From: Shouchella xiaoxiensis
Lineage (GTDB): Bacteria; Bacillota; Bacilli; Bacillales; Bacillaceae_D
Reading direction: 5' to 3'
Length of the DNA stretch: 64,000 nucleotides
Assembly (NCBI RefSeq): GCF_016907895.1
Contig: NZ_JAFBCV010000004.1
Location: forward strand, 62,001 to 126,000
Notes under the pieces: model-generated
The model's database searches: none
What the model was told of the DNA's origin: nothing
The model's input: the letters and a program-made list of their open reading frames with translations, nothing else
Shown here: positions 1-8,385 of the stretch, piece after piece
Numbering within the stretch: the first letter of the stretch is position 1
How the letters are laid out: each line of letters opens with the position of its first letter
Translations under genes and position numbers: made by a program

Positions 1-491
1 GCTTGCCGATCTCTTCCACAATTGAGATTTTCCTAATGCTTGTTTTGTTTGAACTTTTCCGAGAAGCAGGAACAACCTTACCGAAATCGGTTGGACAAAC
101 ACTTGCTGTTGTAGGTGGACTGATTATTGGTGATGCAGCAATTCGAGCTGGTTTAACATCACCTACGATGCTCGTAGTTGTTGGTTTGACCGTTGTCTCG
201 ACCTTTGCAATTACAAGTCAAGTTTTATCTGGAACAATTTCGATTATGCGCATCTATGTACTGATCCTTTCTGCATTTCTAGGTATGTTTGGATTTTGTA
301 TTGGAGTCATTTCAGTTATTCTCTACTTAGCTAGTCTAGAATCGTTTGGCTTGCCTTATTTATCCCCGCTATCTCCTTTTAGCAAAAAGGATTTTGTGTC
401 TGGTCTTCTGGCAAAACCGTGGATGTGGCGTAAACGGCGACCAAAAACACTTCATACGGTTGATTCAACTAGGAGGAGAGACGAATGGTGA
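1..491 (+). CDS. Spore germination protein, GerA/GerKA family (5' truncated)
   Basis: C-terminal part of a GerA-family A subunit, a membrane protein of the nutrient-germinant receptor in the spore inner membrane. The reading frame is open from base 3 and enters from outside the window. It shows several hydrophobic segments, the family's VGGLIIGDAAIRAG and GLPYLSPLSPF stretches, and a basic tail after the last membrane segment. The stop overlaps the start of the next gene by 7 bases, so the two are translationally coupled. No permease-type B subunit follows, so if the receptor is complete its B gene lies upstream. Family assignment is firm; which receptor it belongs to cannot be told. Confidence 0.9.
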   Translation, partial: LPISSTIEIFLMLVLFELFREAGTTLPKSVGQTLAVVGGLIIGDAAIRAGLTSPTMLVVVGLTVVSTFAITSQVLSGTISIMRIYVLILSAFLGMFGFCIGVISVILYLASLESFGLPYLSPLSPFSKKDFVSGLLAKPWMWRKRRPKTLHTVDSTRRRDEW

Positions 492-1672
492 AAAAAGCAA
501 TCTTTATAGTAACCGTTTGTTTTTGTCTAAGCGGGTGTTGGGATACGGTTGATTTGCAAGATATGCAATATATAACGGCAATCGCGATTGATTATAATGA
601 AAAAGAAAAGCAGTTTGAAATACATGGTCAGAGCATCAATTTTGGCAATTTATCAGTGAACAGTGCTGAAGGACAAAATGGAAACGCTAATGCATGGGTT
701 GGCATATCACGTGGAGAAACGGTATTATCTGCGTTGAGTAACTTGGTTCCAAGAACAAATCAACAATTAAATTGGGGACATGTACATGCTATCGTCTACA
801 GTCAGACAGCGTTAGCACATAATCCCTTAATTGAAATGAACGAGGGGTTGTATCGCTTCCAGCAAGTTCGGATGACGCCATGGGTTTTTGGTACAACTGA
901 AAATTTGACTGAAGTATTAATGGTCACAAATATCTTTGGAGATTCAATTCATACTGAGTTATTTAATCCGCAAGCGGTTTTTCATGAGCGTTCCTTTATT
1001 GAACCGATCACCTTACATGAGCTAATGAGAGAATACCCCGAGGCAGGTAGGTCGGTTAAGCTACCTAATTTATCAATACTAGAAAAAAACTGGAAGAGTA
1101 ATCAAGGCGAAACAAACACGTCACTTTTTGCAGACGGTGCTTTTGTAATAAAAGGTGGGAAGGAACCAATCTTGTTTTCTGACGAGCAACTAATCGGTTT
1201 ACGCTGGTTAAATCATGCGACAGTTAATGCTCCTCTTGTACTAAAAGAGAATGAGAACACCATCGCTGCGCTAAATATCGTGCGACCAATTGCTACGGTT
1301 ACCTCAGAGTTGGATGGCGATATTCCCGCATTTCGAATTCGAATTGATGCCAACGCCGATATTGAAGATTTTCCACCGGATCCTTCATTAGGTGCTTCAA
1401 AAACAATTAATGAATTAAAAGCGTTATCAGAAGAGACAATTAAGCAAGAAGTGAAAAGAACGTTCTTACTGGGAATTGAGCAAGGAAAAGACATCTATGA
1501 TTTAGAAAATGTGTTTTATCGCCAACATGTTCAATCGTATAATACCATGCGGGATTCATTTACTTTAGACGAAAATACACCGCTTAGCATTGAGGTTACA
1601 ATAAAGATTGAGCATACAGGTGAATATGAATTCTACCGCGATCGTGTGCCAGAAAGCGAGCAACGAAGATAA
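485..1672 (+). CDS. Spore germination lipoprotein, GerAC/GerKC family
   Basis: The C subunit of a GerA-type receptor, a lipoprotein on the outer face of the spore inner membrane. The N terminus is a lipoprotein signal: basic MVKK, a hydrophobic core, then lipobox LSGC with the lipidated Cys at residue 18. The following CWDTVDLQDMQYITAIAIDY is the conserved start of mature GerAC proteins. Length (395 aa) is normal for the family. A GGAGGAG site lies 7 bases before the ATG, inside the end of the A-subunit gene. The operon ends here at a strong terminator shared with convergent ppaC. Confidence 0.93.
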   Translation: MVKKAIFIVTVCFCLSGCWDTVDLQDMQYITAIAIDYNEKEKQFEIHGQSINFGNLSVNSAEGQNGNANAWVGISRGETVLSALSNLVPRTNQQLNWGHVHAIVYSQTALAHNPLIEMNEGLYRFQQVRMTPWVFGTTENLTEVLMVTNIFGDSIHTELFNPQAVFHERSFIEPITLHELMREYPEAGRSVKLPNLSILEKNWKSNQGETNTSLFADGAFVIKGGKEPILFSDEQLIGLRWLNHATVNAPLVLKENENTIAALNIVRPIATVTSELDGDIPAFRIRIDANADIEDFPPDPSLGASKTINELKALSEETIKQEVKRTFLLGIEQGKDIYDLENVFYRQHVQSYNTMRDSFTLDENTPLSIEVTIKIEHTGEYEFYRDRVPESEQRR

Positions 1673-1673
1673 A

Positions 1674-1705
1674 AACAAGGCTGCGTTTGTTAACGCAGCC
1701 TTGTT
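1674..1705. terminator. Bidirectional intrinsic terminator between gerC and ppaC
   Basis: A 14-bp perfect stem (1674-1687 with 1692-1705) with a 4-base loop. It is followed by a T-run on the plus strand and preceded by an A-run that serves the minus strand. It lies exactly between two convergent genes. Confidence 0.9.
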
Positions 1706-1707
1706 TT

Positions 1708-2640
1708 TTATTTTGCTAGAAATGCTTCCGTTAAAGGAGGAACAACTTGTTTTTTGCGTGAAACAACCCCTGGCAAAGAGGCAGTATGTTGATCCAACTG
1801 AACGGAAAAGGCTTGTTCGAATGATGCTGTTTCTTTACCTAAAACTAGAGCTACAGAGTTGTTTTCGATAATATCTGTAATAACGAAAACGAATAAGTCG
1901 AGCTCTTTAGCAGCATTAATCGCTAGGATCGATTGTTCAAGCTCACTTTTTCGAACAAGGATATCATTGATATCAACCGTGTTGACTTGTGCGATTTCAA
2001 CGGCGTAATCGTTCATTGAAAATTCTTTTGCATCAATTGACAGAAGTTGTTCTGACGTTTTTGTTGAAACATCCGCCCCTGCTTTAAGCATGTCCAAACC
2101 GTAGGAGGAAGCATCGACATTCGCAATTTTAGCAAGTTCTTCAGCTACTTCCTTGTCTTCAGCTGTACATGTTGGAGATTTAAATAAAAGAGAGTCGGAG
2201 ATAATAGCAGATAACATTAAACCGGCTACTGATTGCGGGATGCTTATTTGATTTTCTTTGTAGATCTTATAAATGATTGTTGCTGTACATCCAACGGGTT
2301 CTGCACGGTAATAGACTGGGTCAGACGTTTCGAAATTAGCAATACGATGATGATCAATTACTTCTCTAACGTGAACTTCTTCAATATCGCTAACGCTTTG
2401 CTGACGTTCATTGTGGTCAACTAAAATAACGTTCTCCGTTTCATTAGAGACTGTTTCAACGAAGCGTGGTGCCTCTGTTTGAAAAGTTTGCAATGCAAAT
2501 AAAGTTTCTCCGTTTACTTCTCCTAAACGAACGGGTTCAACATCGTGACCAAGTTGACTTTTTAAATCAGCATAAGCGATGGCAGAGCAAATCGTATCTG
2601 TATCAGGATTTTTGTGACCGAAAATAAGAGTTTTAGACAT
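1708..2640 (-). CDS. ppaC: Manganese-dependent inorganic pyrophosphatase
   Basis: Family II cytosolic pyrophosphatase (DHH superfamily), splitting PPi into two phosphates and so pulling biosynthetic reactions forward. Visible metal ligands: GHKNPDTD at residues 8-15 (His9, Asp13, Asp15), VDHNE (Asp75, His76) and the DHH motif IDHHR at 95-99. The C-terminal DHHA2 domain carries SRKKQ near residue 296. I start at the ATG at 2640 (310 aa), which has AAAGGAG nearby and matches the family N terminus. A longer open frame reaching 2748 has no matching extension in the family. It is monocistronic, with its own terminator. Confidence 0.95.
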   Translation of the reverse strand: MSKTLIFGHKNPDTDTICSAIAYADLKSQLGHDVEPVRLGEVNGETLFALQTFQTEAPRFVETVSNETENVILVDHNERQQSVSDIEEVHVREVIDHHRIANFETSDPVYYRAEPVGCTATIIYKIYKENQISIPQSVAGLMLSAIISDSLLFKSPTCTAEDKEVAEELAKIANVDASSYGLDMLKAGADVSTKTSEQLLSIDAKEFSMNDYAVEIAQVNTVDINDILVRKSELEQSILAINAAKELDLFVFVITDIIENNSVALVLGKETASFEQAFSVQLDQHTASLPGVVSRKKQVVPPLTEAFLAK

Positions 2641-2765
2641 AAAGGCAGTCTCCTTTAGCATAGTGTGATTGTCCACCACATCATAACATGTTTTATGAAT
2701 ACGGTCGAAAACATTGAAATTGACATATTGCTCTAAAGTCCGTTTCATTCGAACCGATTGAAGCT

Positions 2766-2793
2766 TTGCATTAATGAATAAAAAGCGTATAAT
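2766..2793 (+). promoter_or_regulatory. Sigma-A type promoter upstream of ctaB
   Basis: TTGCAT and TATAAT hexamers with a 16-base spacer, facing ctaB. Transcription from here would give a leader of about 160 bases before the ATG at 2962. I recognise no known leader RNA in it. Confidence 0.5.
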
Positions 2794-2961
2794 GAGAGAA
2801 GTGTGTGATTAGAGACAAGCCTAAGTTCATCGTTTAGCCATAACTTCGTGACAAGGAAGCGACAGTTCTTCCAAGTAACTATGTATTGGATTCGTTATGA
2901 TAAACTTAACTGTAATAATAAATAACAACTAATTAAATAGATAGGGGGGAAGAGGGGATCT

Positions 2962-3897
2962 ATGAGAACGGTAAAAATAGAAAAAAACATCCAAAATACC
3001 TCTCTTGCTGCGCCTAAACAGGCATTTTCACAAGTATTATCAGAGACGCTTAAGACTGGGATTATTAAATCGAATTTATTAGCGATGATGGCAGGGCTTA
3101 GTCTGGCTTTATATATTACAGGCACTTCATTCAGCGAAAAAATTCCTGAAATTTTCTTTGCAGTTCTTGGGTCTGCTTTAGTTATCGGTGCTGCAGGTGC
3201 ATTTAACAATTTATATGACAGAGATATTGATGCAATAATGGATCGAACTAAGAATAGACCGACGGTAACAGGAAGAATGCAACCATTTAATGCACTAATG
3301 CTAGGTATTTCGCTTTCAATAGTAGGGATCATACTATTGCTTTTAGCTACGCCGCTTGCCGCGTTATTTGGTTTTCTCGGCTTGTTTTTGTATGTAGTAC
3401 CTTATACAATGTGGTCGAAAAGAAGAACAATTTACAACACTGAGATTGGCAGTATCAGTGGAGCTGTACCACCACTGATTGGTTGGTCAGCTATCTCTGC
3501 AGAAATGTTTCATCCAGCAGTTGTTGGATTGTTTGTAGTCATGGTTATTTGGCAAATGCCACACTTCTATGCAATTGCAATTCGTCGACACGATGAATAC
3601 AAGGCAGCGAGCGTACCGATGCTTCCTGTTGTTAAAGGATTTAAACGGACGTTTGTGCAAACAAATATTTATTTAGTTGCGCTTGTATTAGCCAGTTTCT
3701 TGTTTATTTCGTTTAGCTGGGTAATTACGCTTGTGGCGTTTTTATTGGCATTAGCATGGTTAGTTGTGAGCATTGTCGGACATAAACGAATGGAGCCAAA
3801 AAAGTGGGCCACGTTAATGTTTGTCTTTTCATTAAATCATTTGGTGATTTTATTTACAGCGATTATCGGTTATTCGTTACTCGCCCCATTGTTTTAA
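2962..3897 (+). CDS. ctaB: Protoheme IX farnesyltransferase (heme O synthase)
   Basis: UbiA-superfamily membrane prenyltransferase that adds a farnesyl group to heme B, giving heme O for terminal oxidases. The first Asp-rich motif is FNNLYDRDIDAIMDRTKNRP at residues 81-100 and the second centres on RRHDEYKAASVPMLP at about 208-222. Several hydrophobic segments follow; 311 aa is normal. The soluble N-terminal 35 residues are typical of Bacillus CtaB. GGGGGAAGAGGGG lies just before the ATG. The usual neighbours ctaA and ctaCDEF are not here. A terminator separates it from the CcdC-like gene. Confidence 0.95.
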   Translation: MRTVKIEKNIQNTSLAAPKQAFSQVLSETLKTGIIKSNLLAMMAGLSLALYITGTSFSEKIPEIFFAVLGSALVIGAAGAFNNLYDRDIDAIMDRTKNRPTVTGRMQPFNALMLGISLSIVGIILLLLATPLAALFGFLGLFLYVVPYTMWSKRRTIYNTEIGSISGAVPPLIGWSAISAEMFHPAVVGLFVVMVIWQMPHFYAIAIRRHDEYKAASVPMLPVVKGFKRTFVQTNIYLVALVLASFLFISFSWVITLVAFLLALAWLVVSIVGHKRMEPKKWATLMFVFSLNHLVILFTAIIGYSLLAPLF

Positions 3898-3936
3898 AAA
3901 GATAGTGCCTTGTTTTTATTCAAGGCACTATCTTTT
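3897..3936 (+). terminator. Intrinsic terminator after ctaB
   Basis: A 16-bp perfect stem (3897-3912 with 3921-3936) whose T-rich 3' arm runs into TGTTT. It starts on the last base of the ctaB stop codon. Confidence 0.88.
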
Positions 3937-3965
3937 GTTTAATCTAAGGAAAGAAGGTGATTACG

Positions 3966-4469
3966 ATGGATGATACGAGCTGGATCTATATCGTTATACC
4001 GACAGTAATGGCTTTTTTAATGGGAACTGTAGCACTCGTTATCCGAATGAGGGCGTCCAAAAAACCAACATCAGCAAAACGAATTATGATTCCTCCTCTA
4101 GCAATGTCTACGGGATTTCTTATGTTTCTCTATGAACCTACGCGGCCCTCGGCTTTTCATGTGATGGAAGCGTTAGCAGCAGGTTTGCTTTTTTCAATCC
4201 TATTAATTTACACATCTAAATTTGAAGTGAAAAATGGAGATATTTATTTAAAGCGCTCCAAAGCATTCGCATTTATATTGATTGGCCTTTTACTTGTTCG
4301 TATCGTTTTGCGGTTGCTTGTTGGACAAGACATTAATCCAGTTGAGCTTTCAGGTATGTTTTTCTTATTAGCATTCGGTATGTTATTGCCGTGGCGAGTA
4401 GCGATGCTTGTGAAATATACGAAGATGAAACAAGATACGTATAAATCCTCTATAACACCTTCTAAATAG
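3966..4469 (+). CDS. CcdC-like membrane protein
   Basis: Small integral membrane protein (167 aa) of the CcdC family (DUF1453), named for a cytochrome c biogenesis locus in B. subtilis; its biochemical function is unknown. Features matching the family from memory are the KKPTSAKRIMIPPLAMSTGF stretch after the first membrane segment, then TSKFEVKNGDIYLKRSKAF and the late LSGMFFLLAFGMLLPWR segment. About five hydrophobic segments are visible. I start at the ATG at 3966, placed 5 bases after AAGGTGA, rather than the GTG at 3957 inside that site. Placement next to heme O synthase is consistent with a cytochrome role but proves nothing. Confidence 0.8.
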   Translation: MDDTSWIYIVIPTVMAFLMGTVALVIRMRASKKPTSAKRIMIPPLAMSTGFLMFLYEPTRPSAFHVMEALAAGLLFSILLIYTSKFEVKNGDIYLKRSKAFAFILIGLLLVRIVLRLLVGQDINPVELSGMFFLLAFGMLLPWRVAMLVKYTKMKQDTYKSSITPSK

Positions 4470-4530
4470 CATTTTTGCTACTTTAACTGTATAATAGAGG
4501 TAATAATCTAAGGAGAGGGGGATTTATAAA

Positions 4531-4911
4531 ATGGGTTCAGATGGATTTTTTAGTGAGTATTATTCAATCTTTCAAGGAATACACCAGGGTTCTTGGGCAA
4601 TTTTAGCAATCTTTTTTCTTATTGCCTATTTGCTTTATAGAAGCAGAAAAGTCAAAGCAGGTACGATTTTACATATGATTGCTAGACTCTTTTACGTCCT
4701 CATGCTCGTTTCAGGAATAGGAATGCTAGCTGCCTTAAATTTTGATTTATTTTATGTAACAAAAGGTTTAATTGCCATTTTAATGCTCGCATTCATGGAA
4801 GTCGCTGCTGGTAAAGCGAAGCGAAATGAGAATAGTCTAGGCTCGTTATTTATCGTTTTGCTTTTGCTTGTTGTCGTTGTGCTGATGGGATTCGGTGTAA
4901 TTCAGTTCTAA
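4531..4911 (+). CDS. YisL-like membrane protein (DUF1516)
   Basis: A 126-residue protein with four hydrophobic segments. The GTILHMIARLFYVLMLVSG stretch and the later GLIAILMLAFMEVAAGK segment resemble the YisL/UPF0344 family, whose role is unknown. GGAGAGGGGG lies 8-12 bases before the ATG. It is a single gene with its own terminator, between the CcdC-like gene and another small membrane protein. Family assignment rests on recalled similarity, so moderate confidence; coding status is secure. Confidence 0.75.
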   Translation: MGSDGFFSEYYSIFQGIHQGSWAILAIFFLIAYLLYRSRKVKAGTILHMIARLFYVLMLVSGIGMLAALNFDLFYVTKGLIAILMLAFMEVAAGKAKRNENSLGSLFIVLLLLVVVVLMGFGVIQF

Positions 4912-4944
4912 CAAAAAGAAGCATGCACTGCATGCTTCTTTTTG
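4912..4944 (+). terminator. Intrinsic terminator after the YisL-like gene
   Basis: A 16-base inverted repeat (4912-4927 with 4929-4944) around AAGCATGCA/TGCATGCTT, ending in a T-rich arm. Confidence 0.85.
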
Positions 4945-4995
4945 TTTGCAAAAAACGGGTGTTAACTGGTTATTATGGTGAAAGAGGTGCGAGTT

Positions 4996-5478
4996 GTGGA
5001 AGAGTATACTAGTGTCTTAATGCTTTTGTTGCTTATAGGCTCGTTCATTCCTTTAATTGAGTATATGATAACCGTTCCCGTGGGTATTTTACTATTGGGA
5101 CAACCCGTTGTACCGGTTGTTATCGTTTCAATCATTGGAAATAGTCTAGGAGTAGCAGCAGTTGTATTTTTAGGTTCAAAAGTGAAACAGGCTAGGCAGA
5201 AACGTAGAGGTCAAGAGAAGCGTCCATCAAAAGATAACAAGCGGAAAGAACGGACGAAATATTTTTTAAATAAATACGGAATGCCGGGTGTAGGTATTCT
5301 TGGATCTATTTTAGTAAGTAGCCATTTGTCTGCGGCAACAGCAGTTGCCTTAGGCGTCTCAAAAGGAAGGGTTCTCTTTTGGACGATTGCTGGCGTAGTT
5401 ATTTGGTCGGTCATATTAGGCATTATTGCTGTTTATGCATCACATTGGTTTGAGCCATTCTTCGGCACGACTGAATAA
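4996..5478 (+). CDS. Small multidrug-export family membrane protein
   Basis: A 160-residue membrane protein resembling the Sm_multidrug_ex family (PF06695); the family name is historical and transport is not established. It has two N-terminal hydrophobic segments, a very basic cytoplasmic stretch at about residues 60-85 (KVKQARQKRRGQEKR and on), then KYGMPGVGILGSILVSSHLS and two more hydrophobic segments. I prefer the GTG at 4996, which follows AAAGAGGTG by 6 bases. An in-frame ATG at 4975 has no visible ribosome-binding site. It is monocistronic. Confidence 0.75.
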   Translation: MEEYTSVLMLLLLIGSFIPLIEYMITVPVGILLLGQPVVPVVIVSIIGNSLGVAAVVFLGSKVKQARQKRRGQEKRPSKDNKRKERTKYFLNKYGMPGVGILGSILVSSHLSAATAVALGVSKGRVLFWTIAGVVIWSVILGIIAVYASHWFEPFFGTTE

Positions 5479-5484
5479 GTTCTG

Positions 5485-5514
5485 AAAACAGCCTTCTCAG
5501 TCAAAGGCTGTTTT
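5485..5514 (+). terminator. Intrinsic terminator
   Basis: AAAACAGCCTT (5485-5495) pairs with AAGGCTGTTTT (5504-5514), followed by TTGG. It ends the preceding membrane-protein gene. Confidence 0.85.
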
Positions 5515-5640
5515 TTGGTTAGGCTTCCTCGTACTAAGTTAGTAAAGGTCATGAAAATTTCACGTCAAAGGGCCATAAACCACTTGTTAAACTAAAAATA
5601 AGAAGTAAAATAAGGCTAGTATTATGTGAGGGGGAGTATC

Positions 5641-6267
5641 GTGAATAAGAGCACGAAACCACTATATATCGGTAGCGCATGCTTAGTGTTATTTGTTCTA
5701 CTTGCATTTACTCTCCAGCTGTATGTTGTTGAACGCTTTGATCTTTTCATGTTGGAAGCGGCGATGAGTATCAGAGCTGGATGGGTAACGGTTATTATGG
5801 AATGGTTTGCATTTATCGGTTCAAGTGAAGCTGTTGTTGTGTTAACTGTCATTGTTTTTATTGGGTTATTTATTATAAAAGCGCCTTGGCGAGACTTTTT
5901 CTTTTTAGGAACAATAATGGCGGCTACGGCCGTGTTTAATACAACATTAAAATATACGATTGCTCGAGTTAGGCCCGAAGATTTTATGATGATTGAGCTG
6001 ACAACATATAGCTTTCCAAGCGGTCATTCAATGGGCGCCCTTTCGTTATATGGAGCTTTGGTTTTTCTGCTTTGGGAGCGAATACCTTCTGGGGCATTAC
6101 GAGTGATGATGTTAAGTCTTGCTATAGTCATTATTCTTGTCATGGGCTTCTCACGGGTTTACTTAGGCGTTCATTATGCAACGGATATTATGGGTGGATT
6201 TTTAATGAGTGGGGCAATTATTGCTTTTACTTATTGGTTTTTTTACGGGAGAAAACAGCAAGTTTAA
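5641..6267 (+). CDS. PAP2-family membrane phosphatase
   Basis: Type 2 phosphatidic acid phosphatase-like membrane enzyme (208 aa), the family that dephosphorylates lipid phosphates such as undecaprenyl pyrophosphate or phosphatidylglycerophosphate. All three signature motifs are present: KYTIARVRP (residues 104-112), SFPSGHSMG (124-132, catalytic His129) and SRVYLGVHYATD (171-182, His178 and Asp182). Five to six membrane segments are visible. I start at the GTG at 5641, which follows GAGGGGGAG closely; the GTG at 5626 precedes that site. Substrate cannot be deduced; a BcrC-like role is possible. Confidence 0.88.
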   Translation: MNKSTKPLYIGSACLVLFVLLAFTLQLYVVERFDLFMLEAAMSIRAGWVTVIMEWFAFIGSSEAVVVLTVIVFIGLFIIKAPWRDFFFLGTIMAATAVFNTTLKYTIARVRPEDFMMIELTTYSFPSGHSMGALSLYGALVFLLWERIPSGALRVMMLSLAIVIILVMGFSRVYLGVHYATDIMGGFLMSGAIIAFTYWFFYGRKQQV

Positions 6268-6314
6268 CCGGCAACAGGGTTCTTGTAGTTTTTTTTTATT
6301 AGGGCAAGAATGGT

Positions 6315-6371
6315 ACTTATAAACGATAATGAATATTGGTCTTGAATCAGTGAAGGTTTTCGTTTATAAGT
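6315..6371. repeat. 12-bp perfect inverted repeat overlapping a predicted promoter
   Basis: ACTTATAAACGA at 6315-6326 and its exact inverse TCGTTTATAAGT at 6360-6371, separated by 33 bases. A related GGATAAACGA occurs at 6389-6398. The right arm contains the TATAAG of a predicted promoter, so the repeat could be an operator or an RNA/DNA hairpin. I do not recognise the motif. Confidence 0.6.
6342..6370 (+). promoter_or_regulatory. Predicted sigma-A promoter before an ORF-less transcript
   Basis: TTGAAT (6342-6347), a 17-base spacer and TATAAG (6365-6370). Transcription would start near 6377 and meet a strong terminator at 6397-6436, giving an RNA of about 60 bases with no ORF. It may instead contribute read-through to the Mrr-like gene. 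Confidence 0.45.
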
Positions 6372-6396
6372 TTGACGAGTCTTTTGACGGATAAAC

Positions 6397-6436
6397 GAAA
6401 AAAGCAGTCTGTTCATTCGAACAGACTGCTTTTTTC
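6397..6436 (+). terminator. 18-bp perfect-stem intrinsic terminator
   Basis: 6397-6414 pairs perfectly with 6419-6436 around a 4-base loop; the stem has T/A tracts on both strands. It stands 130 bases after the PAP2 stop and 45 bases before the next gene. Confidence 0.88.
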
Positions 6437-6480
6437 TGTGTTATACTAAGCGATATATAAAGATAAAAGAGGGACTGCTT

Positions 6481-7086
6481 GTGGAATCATTTCAACCACT
6501 GTGGCTGCTTTTCATAAGTTTAGCTATTGTGCTGATTGTCGTTTTTTATGTGAAACAAAGCCGGCGGAAACGCTTTGACGTTAGAAAAATAACGTTACGT
6601 GACATCGACCGAATGGACGGCATTGAGTTTGAGGATTACATCGCGGTAGCATTTGCGTCTGCTGGTTTTCAAACGTATCAAACGTTAAAGAGTAGAGATT
6701 TTGGAGCTGACCTTTATATTATAAATGATGAAGAAAAGCGAGTAATTGTCCAAGTGAAGCGGTACAACGCTAAATTAGGCTTATCATGTGTTCAAGAAGC
6801 CTATGCTGCACAGGTATTTTATGGAGCTGATCAATCGATGGTCATTACTTCAGCAGAAGGTGTAACCGATTCATGCTGGCAACTCGCCTCCAAAACAAAC
6901 ACAAGCTTTCTGCTACGCGCGGATCTTGAGGAGCTGACAATTCATTTACGTAAAGGCAGGTTAGAAGAAGCGTATTGGTTACTGGCAAGCCCTCATCACG
7001 CAGAGAGTGAAAAATCAACACCTGCTTTAACGCTTGTTGATCAAACGAAAAGTCGCATCCAGGCAGGTGACTTTTATTATAAATAA
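6481..7086 (+). CDS. Membrane-anchored Mrr-like restriction endonuclease-fold protein
   Basis: A 201-residue protein with one N-terminal membrane segment (about residues 8-24), a basic linker (KQSRRKRFDVRK), then a PD-(D/E)XK nuclease domain of the Mrr_cat type at about 40-150. Visible active-site pattern: Glu in GIEFEDYI near 49-51, Asp77 in DFGADLYI, and QVK at 91-93, with VFYGADQSMVITSAEG later. The family includes type IV enzymes acting on modified DNA, but many anchored members are uncharacterised. A GTG start follows AGAGGGAC. No methylase or other restriction gene is near. Nuclease activity is inferred, not shown. Confidence 0.8.
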   Translation: MESFQPLWLLFISLAIVLIVVFYVKQSRRKRFDVRKITLRDIDRMDGIEFEDYIAVAFASAGFQTYQTLKSRDFGADLYIINDEEKRVIVQVKRYNAKLGLSCVQEAYAAQVFYGADQSMVITSAEGVTDSCWQLASKTNTSFLLRADLEELTIHLRKGRLEEAYWLLASPHHAESEKSTPALTLVDQTKSRIQAGDFYYK

Positions 7087-7116
7087 AAAAGGCAATCCTT
7101 GAGTGGATCGCCTTTT
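7087..7116. terminator. Bidirectional terminator between the Mrr-like gene and dck
   Basis: 7087-7098 pairs with 7105-7116 with one internal mismatch. A- and T-runs flank the stem, serving both convergent genes. Confidence 0.8.
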
Positions 7117-7118
7117 CT

Positions 7119-7751
7119 TTAAAAGTAGATTTCTAATTCGTTTACAATTCGCTTAATGCATTGATCATCGTTAATCAAATCATATTCTCTTATATCTAGT
7201 CTTAGGACGGGACAAGCATCAAACGAATCAATCCAGTCCTGATAGCGCTGGTGCATCTCTTGCCAATATGAAAGAGGTGTTTGTTTCTCCATTTCTCTAC
7301 CGCGTGATTGGATACGGGAAAGAATTGTATCTAAATCTCCTTCAAGATAGACAAGAACATTCGGTTTTGGAAAGTAAGGATTCATCACCATCGCTTCGAA
7401 TAAACTCGTATATGTTTCGTAGTCTATTTCCGTCATTGTTCCTTTATCGGCATGCATCTTCGCAAAGATTCCTGTGTCTTCGTAAATGGAGCGATCTTGA
7501 ATAAAGCCGCCTCCGACCTCCACCATATGCTTTTGCTCTTTAAAGCGTTCAGCCAGAAAGTAAATTTGTAAATGAAAACTCCACCGTTCAAAATCGGAGT
7601 AAAACTTATCGAGATAGGGGTTATTATCAACTTTTTCGAATGAAGTTTTAAATTGTAGTGCTTCTGCAAGTTTTCTAGTCATCGTCGTTTTACCGACACC
7701 AACCGTTCCTGCGACGGTAATAATTGAGTTAGTTGGAATAATTGCTGACAT
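7119..7751 (-). CDS. dck: Deoxyadenosine/deoxycytidine kinase
   Basis: Phosphorylates deoxyadenosine and deoxycytidine for dNTP salvage in the cytoplasm. P-loop GTVGVGKT lies at residues 15-22, the DRS motif at 86-88 (FIQDRSIYED), and a basic lid RIQSRGREME near 147-156. Length 210 aa is typical. It lies 13 bases downstream of the dgk-like gene in the same direction with a clear AAGGAG, so the two form an operon, as in B. subtilis (yaaF/yaaG). The assignment of dck versus dgk follows sequence similarity and this pairing. Confidence 0.9.
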   Translation of the reverse strand: MSAIIPTNSIITVAGTVGVGKTTMTRKLAEALQFKTSFEKVDNNPYLDKFYSDFERWSFHLQIYFLAERFKEQKHMVEVGGGFIQDRSIYEDTGIFAKMHADKGTMTEIDYETYTSLFEAMVMNPYFPKPNVLVYLEGDLDTILSRIQSRGREMEKQTPLSYWQEMHQRYQDWIDSFDACPVLRLDIREYDLINDDQCIKRIVNELEIYF

Positions 7752-7764
7752 AAGACGAATCTCC

Positions 7765-8385
7765 TTAGTTTAAATATGAGGATATGTACGGCTGTACCTG
7801 ATCAATGATAAAGTTCAAGTCAGCTTGATTATCAATTACATTTAAATGGTCCGTTTCAATTGTGATGACTGTCGTGTGCGTTTTTAACGTATTCATTGCC
7901 TCATCGTAATCACTAGCCAGCTGAGCAATATAATCACGATCAATTTTCAATTCAAATGCTCGACCTCGATGTTGAATGCGCTCCATTAATGTATCTACAC
8001 TTGCTTTCAAATAAATTATGACACTTGCTTGTGGCAATGATTCATTTAAGATCTGATAAATTCGCTCATACTGCTTCCATTTTTTTAATTGGAGCGTTCT
8101 TCTTGCAAACAAAACGTTTTTCGTTAAATGGTAATCCGAAACAACGGGTCTTCCTTGCAAAAGCAGTGGATGTATATCTTCTAATTGTTTCACACGGTTG
8201 CAGAGAAAAAACATTTCCGTTTGAAAACTCCATGCATCCATATCCTCATAAAATTTTTCAAGATAAGGGTTTTCTTCTACAATTTCAAGTAAACAATCAA
8301 CTTGAAAATGCTTTGCAATTGCTTTTGTTAAGGTGGTTTTTCCAACCCCAATAACACCTTCTATACAAATAAATGGTGTGGTCAT
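7765..8385 (-). CDS. dgk: Deoxyguanosine kinase
   Basis: Deoxynucleoside kinase paralogue of the next gene. P-loop GVIGVGKT is at residues 10-17. The DRS position reads SDYHLTKN (Asp83-Tyr84-His85), a variation seen in deoxyguanosine kinases, and the lid is RIQHRGRAFE. It would supply dGMP from deoxyguanosine. AAAAGGAG lies 9 bases before the ATG. It is first in the dgk-dck operon. Confidence 0.88.
   Translation of the reverse strand: MTTPFICIEGVIGVGKTTLTKAIAKHFQVDCLLEIVEENPYLEKFYEDMDAWSFQTEMFFLCNRVKQLEDIHPLLLQGRPVVSDYHLTKNVLFARRTLQLKKWKQYERIYQILNESLPQASVIIYLKASVDTLMERIQHRGRAFELKIDRDYIAQLASDYDEAMNTLKTHTTVITIETDHLNVIDNQADLNFIIDQVQPYISSYLN

Noticed and set aside
2641-2748. 36-codon N-terminal extension of ppaC
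   Set aside because: A strong AAAGGAG sits just before the ATG at 2640, and family members begin there.
2895-3332. 145-codon minus-strand frame
   Set aside because: Complete shadow of ctaB, with no ribosome site; the plus-strand product has all the heme O synthase motifs.
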